Positions 45,501 through 57,438 of a stretch of DNA of 64,000 nucleotides are shown here, piece by piece. The DNA comes from Calamus simplicifolius. Lineage: Eukaryota; Streptophyta; Magnoliopsida; Arecales; Arecaceae. Where the stretch lies: contig UESW01003881.1 in assembly GCA_900491605.1 (NCBI GenBank), forward strand, positions 1,601,513-1,665,512. The letters are read 5' to 3'. The notes under the pieces are model-generated. The model was not told the DNA's origin. It saw only the letters and a program-made list of their open reading frames with translations, and did no database searches. How positions within the stretch are numbered: position 1 is the stretch's first letter; every line of letters starts with the position of its first letter. Both the position numbers and the translations under genes were made by a program.

Positions 45501-46908
45501 GCCTTCACTTCTGAGTGTTTCTTGGCAAGACCTTTCTTTCCTTCAATAAATCATTAAAGTGGAGGAAGTGCTTGCCTCCTCTCCACCAACAAAGAAAAGT
45601 TTATCCACAATTTCCAACACACAAGCAAACATCTTGCTCTAAGTAACTTCATTTGGATCTTGATTAGCTATTTACTCACATTGCTCTTTGAAGAATATTC
45701 AACTGATGCAAACATAATGTTGTGCATGGTTTTTCTATCAATCATAACAACTTGTCTTTAGAAAATAAAGAAAAATCGTATAAACTTCAAATCTTTACTC
45801 TTGCCATTTAATTTGTTTTATTTATTTATTATTATAATATTGTAATTACATGCCCACTGCATTAATCATCATATAAGATTTTTTATTCTTAAGGCCTAAT
45901 TGAATAAAGCTGCTTTGTGAAATGAGGCATGCTTTTCTTAAAGCCATTCCAATTTACCTTATTCAAATTGACATATATAAGTATACATGAATCTTCATGA
46001 TCAGGCTTTTCAAAATGATTTTATGGTTCCATGATTATTGTTTGGTTTTTTGTGCATTTAAACAAAGTAGTAACATTTAAGTAGTTAGAAACTAGGAATA
46101 TATGAATAGGTTACTTGTAATATCCAACGAAATATGATTTTTGTTATTGTTAGAGCATTATTGCCATGTCTAGGAATAACCTAAGTTTGATTGTTGCTAG
46201 CAAGCAATGTCCCATGTATAGGACATAAAGCAAAAATTGTAATTAATAAACTTAGTAAAAAGCTAGTGCCATGCCAATGACTAATGTTGGCCCTGGATGG
46301 TGGGCCAGCACTTAAAACTTGTTAGCAACCAAGTTTGAAAGCTTTCAAGTTACATATTGAGCTGTATTGTTCACATTACTCGTAGACTATGAGATGTAGT
46401 ATGCCTCTTATATCTACTCATGGTTTGTTGACTTGGATGATATCTTGTGCTGATATGGGTGAATATAGTGTACAGTAAATGGTTGAGACAGTGTGGCATA
46501 ATCAATATTTTAGACCTTGGAAGTAACAAAAACAATAAGTTATTATGAAAATACAACCATCAAAAGGTTCACCATGGAAGGCGATTTCGGGAGCATGGTA
46601 TGTTTGATAGCTGTATGTATTATCCAATTTAACATTTTATATGGATTTGTGTAAGAAGGTAATGTCAATCAGAAGGGAAATTCATGTCAATTTGTTGGAC
46701 TAGAAACAAAAAGTTTATACCTTGTACCTTGTTTGATTGTTTGCGATCTGGTGCTTTGGTAACTCCTCTTTCTATTGTTTACATCATGGTGCTTTATCTT
46801 ATTATGCCATAAAAAGGCCTGATGAGCTAATATTTCTTGCGACAGGTTCCTGCTATGTTACCTCAAGAAGGATTCTCCATTGTTCGGAAGTCTTTTGATG
46901 CAAGAAAG
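42587..46908 (+). CDS. Plastid FAD-dependent oxidoreductase-like protein (COG2509 family), first two exons
   Basis: Exon 1 (42587-42913, 109 codons) begins MAAKSPPLPL, has a basic, serine-rich start suited to a chloroplast transit peptide (SPSRSLMIRCARRTGKQRYP), and ends LLEAIAKVLEFP at a GT donor. Exon 2 (46846-46908, 21 codons) reads VPAMLPQEGFSIVRKSFDAR plus K between AG and GT. The SFDARK segment after an 'xxxAIAKxL' helix is the hallmark N-terminus of the COG2509 NAD(FAD)-dependent dehydrogenase family, which in Arabidopsis includes a plastid pigment-defective locus (from memory). Both junctions are phase 0. The FAD-binding and later exons are not seen between 46909 and the window end, so the gene is truncated here, broken, or has a huge intron. 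The substrate is unknown. Confidence 0.7.
42914..46845 (+). other. Intron 1 of the oxidoreductase-like gene
   Basis: GT-AG intron of 3.9 kb. Bases 43072-44170 are also present in copy 1, which extends the duplication. The rest is T-rich with no supported exon. A 147-residue hydrophobic open frame at 44654-45097 resembles nothing I know and is probably chance. Confidence 0.65.
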
Positions 46909-47406
46909 GTCAGTTCACTGGATATATAAAATATGATATACCTTACACATACATAGACATGTGTGTGTATAAATATATACACATATATATGTATGTATGT
47001 ATTGATGTCTGTGTATGTGTTAATAGAGTTTGATTTGGTTACACTCAAGCAGATTTCTACTCAAATTCAGTCAGTTCTAGATTGTAGGGTCTTACGTTGA
47101 TGATTTGAGACATTAGATGTGTTCTATTGCCTTTGAAATGTTTAAACACAAAAAAATATATGATTAGAAGATTTCTCGTCCATGCTTCAAATTGTCAAAA
47201 GTTGGACAGTCTAAATAATGTGAGACAATACATGTTTTTTTTGACTACTTGATGCATAAGCTAGGAGTCTTTAAATTACATGATTTTTTGTGTGTCGGCA
47301 ATTTAGAGATAGTAGATCACATCTGATGACTTAGATCATTGATGTTGGACACTCATCATCTAATCATGACCTAATTAGATCACAGTAGATATGCACACTG
47401 TGTATC

Positions 47407-47407
<1 letters not shown>

Positions 47408-47440
<33 letters not shown>
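47408..47440. repeat. CT microsatellite
   Basis: About 15 uninterrupted CT units followed by ACACA. Likely polymorphic. Confidence 0.95.
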
Positions 47441-47441
<1 letters not shown>

Positions 47442-49158
47442 ACACGTATGCATGATAAGTATTTCTTCATATGTTTTTTTGGACAACCTTTATGCAAGAA
47501 AGTTCACATGAAGTTTATAAAACATGATGAGTATTTTTGCATATGCTTCTTGGACAACCGTGGCACTACATTTACATTTTTATTTGAGATGACTTCCAGT
47601 GATTGGGAGAATCTTTTCTAAATTGAGCAATGATGAGAGAGTGTATATATATTATATATGATGGTGTATGACATGTACAAGAAGAACTAAGGCGATACAT
47701 TCCAGCACAGACATGGACATCACATTCAATAAAATAAAAGTATGTGTTTGTGTGAATGCATGTGCATCATTATAACATATATGTGTCCATGTTTTTCATT
47801 ATCCATTCTTCTAGCGCTCTTATTGTCATGATGAGCATTCAATTAATATAAGGCTGAGCATATATTGATTTATTGTAATCCATAATGGACATGATGAACA
47901 TGCTTATTCTTGCATAAATTTCCTAGTATCTAGTAGTAGAGCTTTCCTGGGTTCTTTGTCAGGTATTTCACATGCATCAATTATGAATTTTCTCATCATC
48001 TGTTCATCTTGATCATTGAAGTATCATATTGCCCCTGTAGGCTCTTATTTTTGCTACAGCTTACCAAGTTGATGTTGCTAAATTCTGGTAAACTGTTGCC
48101 AGAGTATTAGAATATTTTGTTGTATACTTCAGCATAAAATTCCCAGCTTTTTCCAATCAGTTGTGGTATCAACCATGTAGCACAATAAGAGAAGGCTTTA
48201 ACAGATACTACAGCCAACTGTTAGCTTGACATTAACCTTCGTGAAATTCATTCCACACTCTTTCGGAAGCAAATTTAGGTAAGATAGGGCGTACCATTAA
48301 GTTATAAAACTAGTTAGTGGGTAGGGATATTTACCTTATTGATTACAGCAAGGGGCAGAGATATTAGGTGGGTGCAACTTTCAAGTTTCAAAATTTATCA
48401 GTCAAAAAAAAAAAAAAAAAAAAAACACTACAGGTGCGAAACATGCATATTTTCATTTATTTTTTTGCTCTATGTATTCATTAGTTATTTGTTATATTTC
48501 CTTTGATTCTGGGGCAGTACTTGCACTGAATTGCTTGGCTTTTCTTTTCCCTCTTTGACAAATTTTGGATCTGCCACCATGTCACAATTACAGCTCAAGC
48601 ATGCAAAAAGCAATCCTCTTGAATTTTCTTAATCTTTAATGAATCTGCATAAAGTTTTAAATGATAACATTTGTTATAGGAAGCTTAGGTAAAGGCTCAA
48701 AAAAGGACCAAGTGCCTAATGAAATGTAGCCAAAAAAACTAAATATTATATACCGTCCAACAAGGTTTAATATTCCATTGGAGCACGAGATACAATTGGT
48801 ACCATATCGTTCCAGCTGGATTACAACACCAAGATACCCTTCAAGTTGTTGATGCATATAAAACTAAGGCAGCACAATTAGGTTAGATCATACTCGTTAG
48901 TTTTGAGTGGTATGGTTCAATATTAAGCAATACAGGTCTCCAGTTCAGTCGATACAACACATGTATTGTGCATCTTGGCAAAAATAGGTTACCTCATATT
49001 GACGTAGGTTCGTGTGCTTCAAAGGTGCCTTGATTGGGACAAATTTTTGTTTAAAGATTAGATGGTAAGAGGTGACAGGAAGGCTACCAGGTGTTCTTTA
49101 AGGCTTATAGGCATCTCGTGAAAAGAGGTTGAGTTCATTTTGTCCAAGCCATGCGCGC

Positions 49159-49188
49159 ACACACACAGAGAGAGAGAGAGAGAGAGAC
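49159..49188. repeat. Compound CA/GA microsatellite
   Basis: A CA run changes directly to a GA run and ends in GACACC. Confidence 0.9.
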
Positions 49189-52100
49189 ACCAATGGATGA
49201 GGACACCAATGTCTTGCTAGGGAGAGGAGGAGGAGGAATATCTTGCTAGGGAGAGGACACCAATGGATTATAGCAAGAGAGGGCTATTAGATCTGGTCAT
49301 CCCTTGTTCCCTTTATTTAACCAAAAATTGGCAAAAGCCTGAAAATTTAGGAGAATCCATTTTTTTTAAAAAAAATTTAACTTCCATTATTCGAATAAGA
49401 TAACACCCTACAGCATGATAAATTTTCTTTTATAGATAAATATTTTATTTTTATAATTTATTAATATTTTTGGATTAGAATATTAGTAAAAACTAAAATA
49501 ATTATTATTTAACTCTGAAAATTTTTTAGCATGCTTGCATTTGCAGTTAATAGACAAGAGTCATCAATAGTTTACATGGGATTAAAGTTATACACTACTT
49601 TTTACAGCACAATTTTATTTGCCATTCTTGTAAATGCTGTTAATTATTGATCAAGTATGGGTACCTATATCAACACTTCAGTATCACATACAAATTGAAA
49701 AGTACAAATTAAACATTAAAAATGCGAAACCAAATCATCCTAATACCCTTGTACATTGAATCAAAAAACCTGAACAAGTGAAATAAAAACATTTTTGGGT
49801 GTACCTCTACGGACTAGTATGAAGCCCCGTATTGTGTGTAATTTGGGGTGAACAAAATTGTACTCTTGCAGCCAAAAGACATACCAGCCTTGGTACTGAT
49901 ATTTAAAACCTTGCCATCCAGAGTATTTGATGTTCATTTGGGTTGCCGGATTACTAGTGTTGGTTGTAGCCTTTCTTAAAGCAACATTTTTCTTTTCCAT
50001 TTTTTCCCCCACAAAACACCACAAATGTCTTCTTAAATTTGACATTTAATCTGTAACATTCATTTTTTTATCATTTTTTAGTTATTTTCAATTTTTTAGC
50101 TACATTTCAATACATCCAATCATCCATCAGTTTAAGGCTGATGATAGTTTAGGATGGGCTGGATCAACCTCTACTATCATGAATCAATTAGTTTGTGCCT
50201 CACCTCACTAATTCAATTCACTAAGGTATCACCCTTCTTTTATCTGATTTGACCAATTCAAACCCAATTTGATAGGATGTACTAAAGGAAAGGAAAGAAG
50301 ATAACAGTGCAGAGGAGGGCAGCATTTGATGGTAGCATATTGGAGTGATGGGGATGGATCATAATGAGGCAATGGCTTTTGGTTATTGTTTGATGATGGA
50401 CAAAAATGGTGGGTAACAAGCAATAGATGGGTTCTAAAGACCATTGGGCTAGGATCAAGGTTCACAATCTTGGTACCATATTGGTACCATCTACATTGGC
50501 ACAAGGGTGAGTTGGATGCATCAATGGTTGATATGCTCCCTGTACCATGTGCCTAACTGGTACATAATATGGCATGGTATTCACAATATGCACTGGTATG
50601 GGGTGGTACAACATACCTTGGATAGGATCAACATGAATAGATAAGGACTTGAAAATAAAACAAACAGAGCAGACTTAGAGGGCTAGAAGAGACCGTGGCC
50701 ACTTCCTCATGCTTGAAAAAAATGTTCAAAGACATTATTTTTCCATGTTCATCTTATAATAATCCTAATTGATTAGCATTTGAACACTCATTTTTTGTAA
50801 ATGGGTCCTCTTAATTTTGCTTTCTCCAAAACATCTATCCATTCAGTACTATGGTGTATACTTTTTTATTTTTTATTCTAAATTAAATGATTTCTATTAT
50901 TTAGATATGGAATGTAGCTAAGTCAACAATATTAGCAAAGTCAAGAGAATGTTGCTTTCTTACGAGAAAGGGAAAAAAGAAAGAGAAGTTGCACATATCC
51001 TACAACCACCCATTCTTGCACCTATGCTGCATTCTTTGGTGGCATAATCGTCAGAATTATAGCATCATATTTGATTTGTGATAATTCCTCAACATGATGG
51101 CTGAGTGATGTTTGAATAAAATTAAACATATGGTTTATTTTAGATAATTATTGTTGCATGACAGAACATTGAAAGGAACCTTACTGAAATTTCTAAGGTC
51201 GTTTTCAATTAATAATTATTTTGTGTTTCATAAGTAGGCTTTACATCTTTTAACTTACGTATGTATGCATGTGTTATTGGCCCCCCCAGCAAGAATTGAA
51301 TTATGGGTTTGCCCTTGAGGAGAGGAGAAAGGAAAGAGGAAGAGGGTTGGAGAGGGTAGAGAGGGGAGAGGAGAAAACAAGGATTAGGGATTTGTAGGAT
51401 ATTTACCATCAAAATTGTAGTATTATTTCATGTATTATTGAGATTTCCTTTTTGGTGACATGATAAGCTAGATAGGCTAAACTTGTACAAGTCTCTGCCG
51501 CTAACTTATTAGCCTTGCATGATCTAGACATGGCATGTGGAATAAATAGGTTATGTTGAACCCATCGAGTTTGTTTGTGTTAATAGTTTGGGGCACATAT
51601 TGCTACCATAATATCCAAGCATCACATATTTTCTTAAGTCTTATTCTTAGAAAAACTTAGGTTATGTTAATAGTTTCTATTCTTATATGTGGAATAAATA
51701 GATAGTCTCTCTGCTATGAGGAAAGAAAAACTTAGAAAAGATTCCATTACATCTACCCTTTTGCTTCTTGTTTGTGTCCACTTTGCCGGTTGGACTGGCA
51801 GCAACTTCATCCCTTCCCCTTAGCTGTTCTCTTTGCTTGCCATAAGGGGAAGAGGCCAATGACAATGGTGGCCAAGGATCTTCATGTGCCACCTCTCATT
51901 AGTTAGCTTGCCAATGACCTCAACCCTATGACCCCTTGCCCTTTGGCTGTTCATCCTCCTGCCACTGTTCCATGGGCTACCCTCCTGCATGCTTCCTATA
52001 ATGACTCTTGGCTGCTTCATCTAGCTCCTCCACCCATGATCCCTCCATCTTCATCTGGTCCTCCACTCTTAATTGGATATCTTCCAATCCCTAGATTGTG

Positions 52101-52205
52101 GCACTCAAGAATAATAGTGAATCATTGGAAGGTGTCATGGGAGATTGAACATTGGCTTAAGGTGGTCAGAGGTCTAGGAAGGAGGCAGAGAATCCAATGG
52201 GCAGN

Positions 52206-53270
52206 GTCGATCTGGATCACGGCTTGGATTGATCGCAACCGTCGGATCGTCGGCGATTGGACCGATCGCCACGGTCCGAGATCGGTCGTGGCCGATCGAG
52301 ATTAGGGCTTGGATCGATCGCAACTATCGGATCGTCGGCGATCGGACCGATCGCAACGGTCTGAGATCGGTCGTGGTAACTCGGGATCAGGACTTGGATC
52401 GATCGCAACCGACGGATCATCGGTTATCGTACCGATTGCAACGGTCCGAGATAGGATGTGGCCGATCAGGATCAGGGCTTGGATCGATCACAACCGTCGG
52501 ATTGTCGGCGATCAGATCGATCGCCACGTTCCAAGATCGGTCGTGGCCGATCGGGATAAGCTTGGATCGATCGCAACCGTCGGATCATCGACGATCGAAC
52601 CGATCTCCATGGTCCGAGATCAATCGTGGCCGATCGTGATCAGGGCTTGGATCGATTGCAACCATCGGATCGTCGGCGATCAGACCGATCGCCATGGTCC
52701 AAGATCGATCATGGCCGATCGGGATCAGGGCTTGGATCGATCGCAACCGTCGGATCGTCGGCGATCGAACTGATCTCCACGGTCCGAGATCGATCTTGGC
52801 CGATCAAGATCAGGGCTTGGATCGATCGCAACCTTCGGATCATCGGCGATCGAACCGATCGCCATGGTCCAAGATCGATCGTGGAGGATCAGGATCAGGG
52901 CTTGGATCGACCGCAACCATCGAATTATCGGCGATTTGACCGATCACCACGGTTCGAGATCAGTCATGGCTGATCGGGATCAGGGCTTGGATCGATCGCA
53001 ACCGTCGGATCATTGGCGATCGGACCGATCGCAACGGTCCGAGATCGATCGTGGCCGATCGGGATTAGGGCTTGGATCGATCGCAAACGTCGGATCGTCG
53101 CCAATCGGATCGATCGCAACTGTCCGAGATCGGTCATGGCCGATCGGGATCAGGGCTTGGATCAATCACAACCGTCAGATCGTCGGCGATCGGACCGATC
53201 GCCACGGTCCAGAACGGTCGTGGCTGATCAGGATCAGGGCTTGGATCGATCGCAACCGTCGGATCATCAT
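52206..53270. repeat. 85-bp minisatellite, 13 copies
   Basis: The phrase GGCTTGGATCGATCGCAACC recurs with CTTGG at 52223, 52308, 52393, 52478, 52561, 52646, 52731, 52816, 52901, 52986, 53071, 53156 and 53240, so eleven of the twelve steps are 85 or within one base of it and one is 83. The unit is GC-rich, unlike its surroundings, and is itself built from GATCG-type pieces (GATCGTCGGCGATC is a small palindrome). An N at 52205 lies exactly at the left edge, so the assembly may have collapsed or joined here. Confidence 0.97.
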
Positions 53271-53806
53271 TCAAACTCATTTATCATTTTCAAGAGTTAA
53301 AAGCTATCAAAATCATTCATTAGGGGCATCCAAAATTGATATAGGATGAATTTAAAGGATAACTCTACTTTGGTTGACAACATTGATTTGCATTAGGACA
53401 TGTCTTGGAGTCATCTCAAAATGGAATCTGCATTTATTTTCAAACTACTTTTCAGATTTTCAGAAGATTTTTTTCACTTATAAAAATATTTGTCATTTTT
53501 ATATGTTGTGTATGAAGAACATCATGTTTAAACAATTTATAGTTATTTAGTTTTTCTTTTCAAGATATAACTCTGTCTACTTTCATAATGCATTACACGC
53601 CCAAACTTAGTTGAGGAGAGAAATTATTTGATTACCTTAATATGGTTTATAGATAGTGATGCAACATTCTAAAAGGATGTTGCATTTGATAGTTAATTCT
53701 TAGTAGCATGGTCGAAATATTGATAAATTTGCTTGTAGCTCTCAAAACTGATTTTATGTGGTTAGTGCCCTGTTATTCACATTATTGCCTTCTGTTTGTT
53801 TTGCAG

Positions 53807-55149
53807 CCACTTCCAGAAACAGTCGCACTAGTGGAGGACATCGTTATGGAGTATGTCACTGATTTGGTAATTATGCTTCCCACTTACTTTTAATTGTTTT
53901 TATTAATTAAAAGAAATGGAAAGAAAATTAGGTAAAACTCTTGGCTGTCATCCGTTCATGAATTAAAATTGAATAATATCAGTATCGTGGAAATCCATGT
54001 GGCGTTTAGTATATTATTAAAAAAACGATCACATTTAAAAGAATCCAATCACTTTTCTTTTGATGTTTGATTATCTTGAGGTAATGATCCTTGCCATATG
54101 ACGGACTTTCTACGGAAAACCAGTGACGCATGAGGTCTACAAGTGCCATCTGAAATAGAAAAGCAACCTCAACTGCTTGTATTTATTCAGGAAACTTGAC
54201 ATTACAAACTGGTAATCCCATGCATGCATATATAATTTGGAAAGATGGAAAGATTGTAAAGCCGGTTACAGTAGAAGAGCTTGTGGCACCAGTGGAATGC
54301 TTAATCTGTAAGAATAATTGGTAAACTTGAATAGTAGGACTCCCTCTTCCCCTAGAGTGTCAAGCCTTTTAGAGCACCTCCAATTAAGATAAGTGAGCAA
54401 CATTTAAAAAATTCAGGAGGCCTTAGGAACTGATTCTTGTTGGCCCCCAAATATCAGCTATTGATTAGAAGTAAAACAAATCGGATAAGCATGCCTGGCT
54501 TGAAAACATTAAGGCAGATGCCACATGTTATGAAAACCTGATGTCCAGGTGTTCCTGGACCCTACAATTTTGTTTGCAATCCTTGTCCTTACTGTCAAAG
54601 TCCTTGCCACATGCTTCTTGAATTATGATACAAGTTTCCAAGAAGTGCAGTTAGATGCCATAAATTTAACTCAATGTACCCTCTTTCTGGAGGTTTATTT
54701 TCATATTGTTAACACAAGCAATTGGGGAACCCAGGGATTTACTGTTGTAAATTTTCTAAGAGGAAAGCCATTTCATTATTGTTAAGAAAAAAGGTAGCTT
54801 TATGGAATTTACACTTGCAAATTGTGAGAGCCCTTCACACCCTCAGGTTCATGTGCACAAGGAACTCACCATTGTCCAGGTGGCAACATTCGGTAGGAGC
54901 TCCAAGACCTGTCAATACTTCATGTATAAACATGCTCAAAAATTTAATTTGATCAATCCTGCCAGTTCCATATTTGTGACTGCTCCTTTGCTTATTTATG
55001 AATTTTCCTATCTGCTTAAGGGAATACTTTCACTCTTCTCTTATGTAACTTTCAACTTCATTAACTTCTCTTAGGTGCATAAAGCTCAAGACATAGCATC
55101 TAAGAGGGGGAAACTGTTGACTGAGGATTTTTTATATCTAATTCGTAAG
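53807..55149 (+). CDS. TAF13: TFIID subunit TAF13, two central exons
   Basis: Exon 53807-53866 reads PLPETVALVEDIVMEYVTDL and exon 55075-55149 reads VHKAQDIASKRGKLLTEDFL then YLIRK, each with clean AG and GT edges and phase 0. Together they are helix 1, helix 2 and the start of helix 3 of the TAF13 histone fold, which pairs with TAF11 in the nuclear general transcription factor TFIID. Plant TAF13 proteins have MYGFGDDxN just before PLPE and DLPKLNRC-type sequence just after LIRK. Neither was found in the window: the first exon should lie left of 53807 and the last right of the CACTA-like element. Both exons are free of stops, so the gene may be functional with long introns. Confidence 0.88.
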
Positions 55150-55748
55150 GTACAACTTGCTGCAGTTCTGAGAAACATTTGATATGTGTTTTTGTTCTCT
55201 ACCTGGTCATGTCTTGGATGATTTGATCATTCTAGAAAACATCATCGTAATCATGATAATGCATCTTAGCTGATACCAAAGGATGTGGATTTGGTCTATG
55301 AAAGTACAGGGTCATGTAGCATCCATATTCCATAATGCTGTATGCCTGGTCCTTGTTAGTAAAATTCTTCAGTGGTGTTGGTATGAACGCATTTACTTTT
55401 ATTGATGCCTGCATAAGTACACATGTTGCACAGTCACCCTTCTTGCATCCAATTTGCAATGCTTGACATTAGCTGGATTGGATACCTTGAATTCAATTTT
55501 ATATAAGGTGAAAAATTTCTGGGAATGCAGCATGCATAGGCATGATATGACTTGTCACAAAGTGTAGGCTAAGGGAAAATTAGACCTTAAGAGAAAAGGC
55601 CCCTTGAGAATAAATAACCCGTTTACCTATATATGCGTGGGGATTTGAACCTTCACCATATGCTCAAAACATATCAACAATTTTGTGTTTTTGAAACCAA
55701 ACACCTTTACTCTTTTGAATTAAGCTATACCTTTACTCTTTCAAAACA
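55150..55748 (+). other. TAF13 intron, left of the CACTA-like insertion
   Basis: No exon is seen. Near the insertion site a short phrase (CCTTTACTCTTT then AAGCTATA) occurs twice, at 55702-55733 and 55732-55756. Confidence 0.5.
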
Positions 55749-55774
55749 AGCTATAAAAAAAGGATTGATCAAAT

Positions 55775-56060
55775 CGTAGGGAAAGGTTTTGATATTTATT
55801 TAATATCCAAAAAATTTTGCCATAAATTTTTTTGAAAAATAATTTATTTCCCTACGATTTTTAAAAATCATAGGGAAAGGCTAGTCAATCTTAGGAAATT
55901 AAATTTTATTTTATTTTAATTTTTTTGGAGGCAAAACTTCCGCCAAAATTTTTTTCATAAGAATCCTTTCCCAACGATTTTTATTAAAATCGTAGGAATT
56001 TTTTTTTAATAAAAATATTAAATTGTTTCCCTACGATTTTTTAATAATCGTAGGAAAAGG
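55775..56060. repeat. CACTA-2 left subterminal repeats
   Basis: Four or more copies of CCTACGATTTTTAA and AATCGTAGGGAAAGG, many as inverted pairs. Confidence 0.85.
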
Positions 56061-56079
56061 ATTGTTGTAAATTAATGCT

Positions 56080-56450
56080 CCCGACCCCGATCGATTTCGT
56101 CACTGTGCTTGCAGCCTTCCAAACTCCCTAACTCCTCCGCTCCTCTGCTCCTCCACCCTGCGCGTCTTGCCCTAACTCCTCCGCCTCGCGTCGTCGCCGC
56201 CGGGTGCCGAGTTTCGCCTCTGGCCTAACTCCTCCGCGTCGCATCATTGCCGGGTGCCGAGTTCCGTCGGTGCCCTAAAACCCTAGTTTGACCCTAACTC
56301 CCGAGGAAAGCCCTGCATCGTTGCTGGGTGCCGAGTTCCGCTCCTCGCCTCGCATCGTCGCCGGGTGCCATGTTCCGCCTCACATCGTCGCCGGTGCCGC
56401 GTTCCGCCTCTGCCCTAAGTCCCGAGGAAAGCCAGGTATCAGTAAGTCTC
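56080..56450 (+). other. GC-rich leader with repeated phrases
   Basis: GC-rich DNA with about five versions of CGTCGCCGGGTGCCGAGTTCCG and two of CCCGAGGAAAGCC. It resembles the 5' untranslated region of a host gene or transposon gene. A GTATCAGTAAG donor-like sequence follows near 56437. No convincing coding frame. Confidence 0.45.
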
Positions 56451-57353
56451 CTTTTTTCTTCTTTGTTTGAAAGATTAGGACAGATGGGAGTGGAGAACTT
56501 AGGAGGCTTTCATCATTGTTTAGCTTGATCCAAGTCTTGTGATTAAATGAGTTGTCAGACAGACTTGTCAAGAAGCGTTGGAAAACACATGGCGTCTATA
56601 TGTTGCATCTTAACTTTTTTTTTTTTTTTTTGATTTTTGATTCTTGAAATTTCATCTCTCTTTGACAATGTGAAGACACCGTTCTTGCTGGTTTGAGGAT
56701 GGGAAGACACCGTCTCCCTGTATTTCAGCAGACATTGGTGATGAGAACTGCCTCTGTTCTCTGAATAAGAATGTTGGATTATTGTATTAGAGGCTTGTTG
56801 TTTTTGTTGTTTGATGCGGTGAAACATGTATTTCTTGTTGCTTATTGTTGTAGGAAATAATTTTTGGTAATCATGGAGGAAATGTTTTCAATCTTTTCTT
56901 TGCCAATATCGTTCTTTTAGTATCAAACACTGAGGACAGGTAAGGAGTTTACGGTTTTTATTTCTCAAATTTATATTTCTCATTGAAATGAGATCATATT
57001 GTTTGATCTCAATTTCCCTCTTATAGTGGTGCTAAGCCAGAAAAAGCCTATTTTGAGTATGAGCAATCGTTGATGGATATCGGCACTTACAGAGTTTTCT
57101 CCCTGCAACTGAGGATCCATGCACTAATCTACATTTCTAAATAATAAAAAATGGGGATTTGTAGAATGACACCTACCTCATCGGGTGGGTTTTAAAATGC
57201 GGGGTTTTTGGGCTCCTCAGATCTCCACTTAATTTTCCACGGAACAAGAAATTTTAGTTTTTAAATTTTTGAATTTCCATTCCGAATGAAATTCTTTCTA
57301 AAATTCACATGTTACTTAGATATTTAATATTTTTTTTGTATCTGCAATTGCAG

Positions 57354-57438
57354 TTCGATTCACAGATATCAACTTTGGCTGAAGGGTTGGACACCTGCAA
57401 CAAGACTTTTGTCACCAGTGGCCACCAGACGGAAGCAA
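57354..57438 (+). pseudogene. Captured exon of an unidentified gene
   Basis: Between a TTGCAG acceptor and a GTGAGC donor, 85 bp reads FDSQISTLAEGLDTCNKTFV then TSGHQTEA without stops. Codon use and composition differ from the AT-rich surroundings. I do not recognise the protein. Confidence 0.45.

Larger units (their letters stand above)
46909..52200. other. Non-coding stretch between host exons
   Basis: No exon or transposon with a recognisable protein was found. It contains simple repeats: mixed CA/TA/TGTA at 46935-47000, (CT)n at 47410-47438, a 25-base A-run at 48402-48426, and (CA)n(GA)n at 49159-49188. GGTACCATAT- and GGTATGGGGTGG-type phrases at 48790-48800 and 50490-50620 suggest decayed repeats. 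Confidence 0.55.

Noticed and set aside
52206..53270. Regular repeat array that might be a CRISPR
   Set aside because: Units join head to tail without unique spacers, in a plant nuclear context.
52229..53349. Long overlapping open frames with DRSQPSDRRRSDRS-like repeats
   Set aside because: They follow from the GATCG-rich 85-bp tandem repeat in all frames and on both strands; no start context or conservation.
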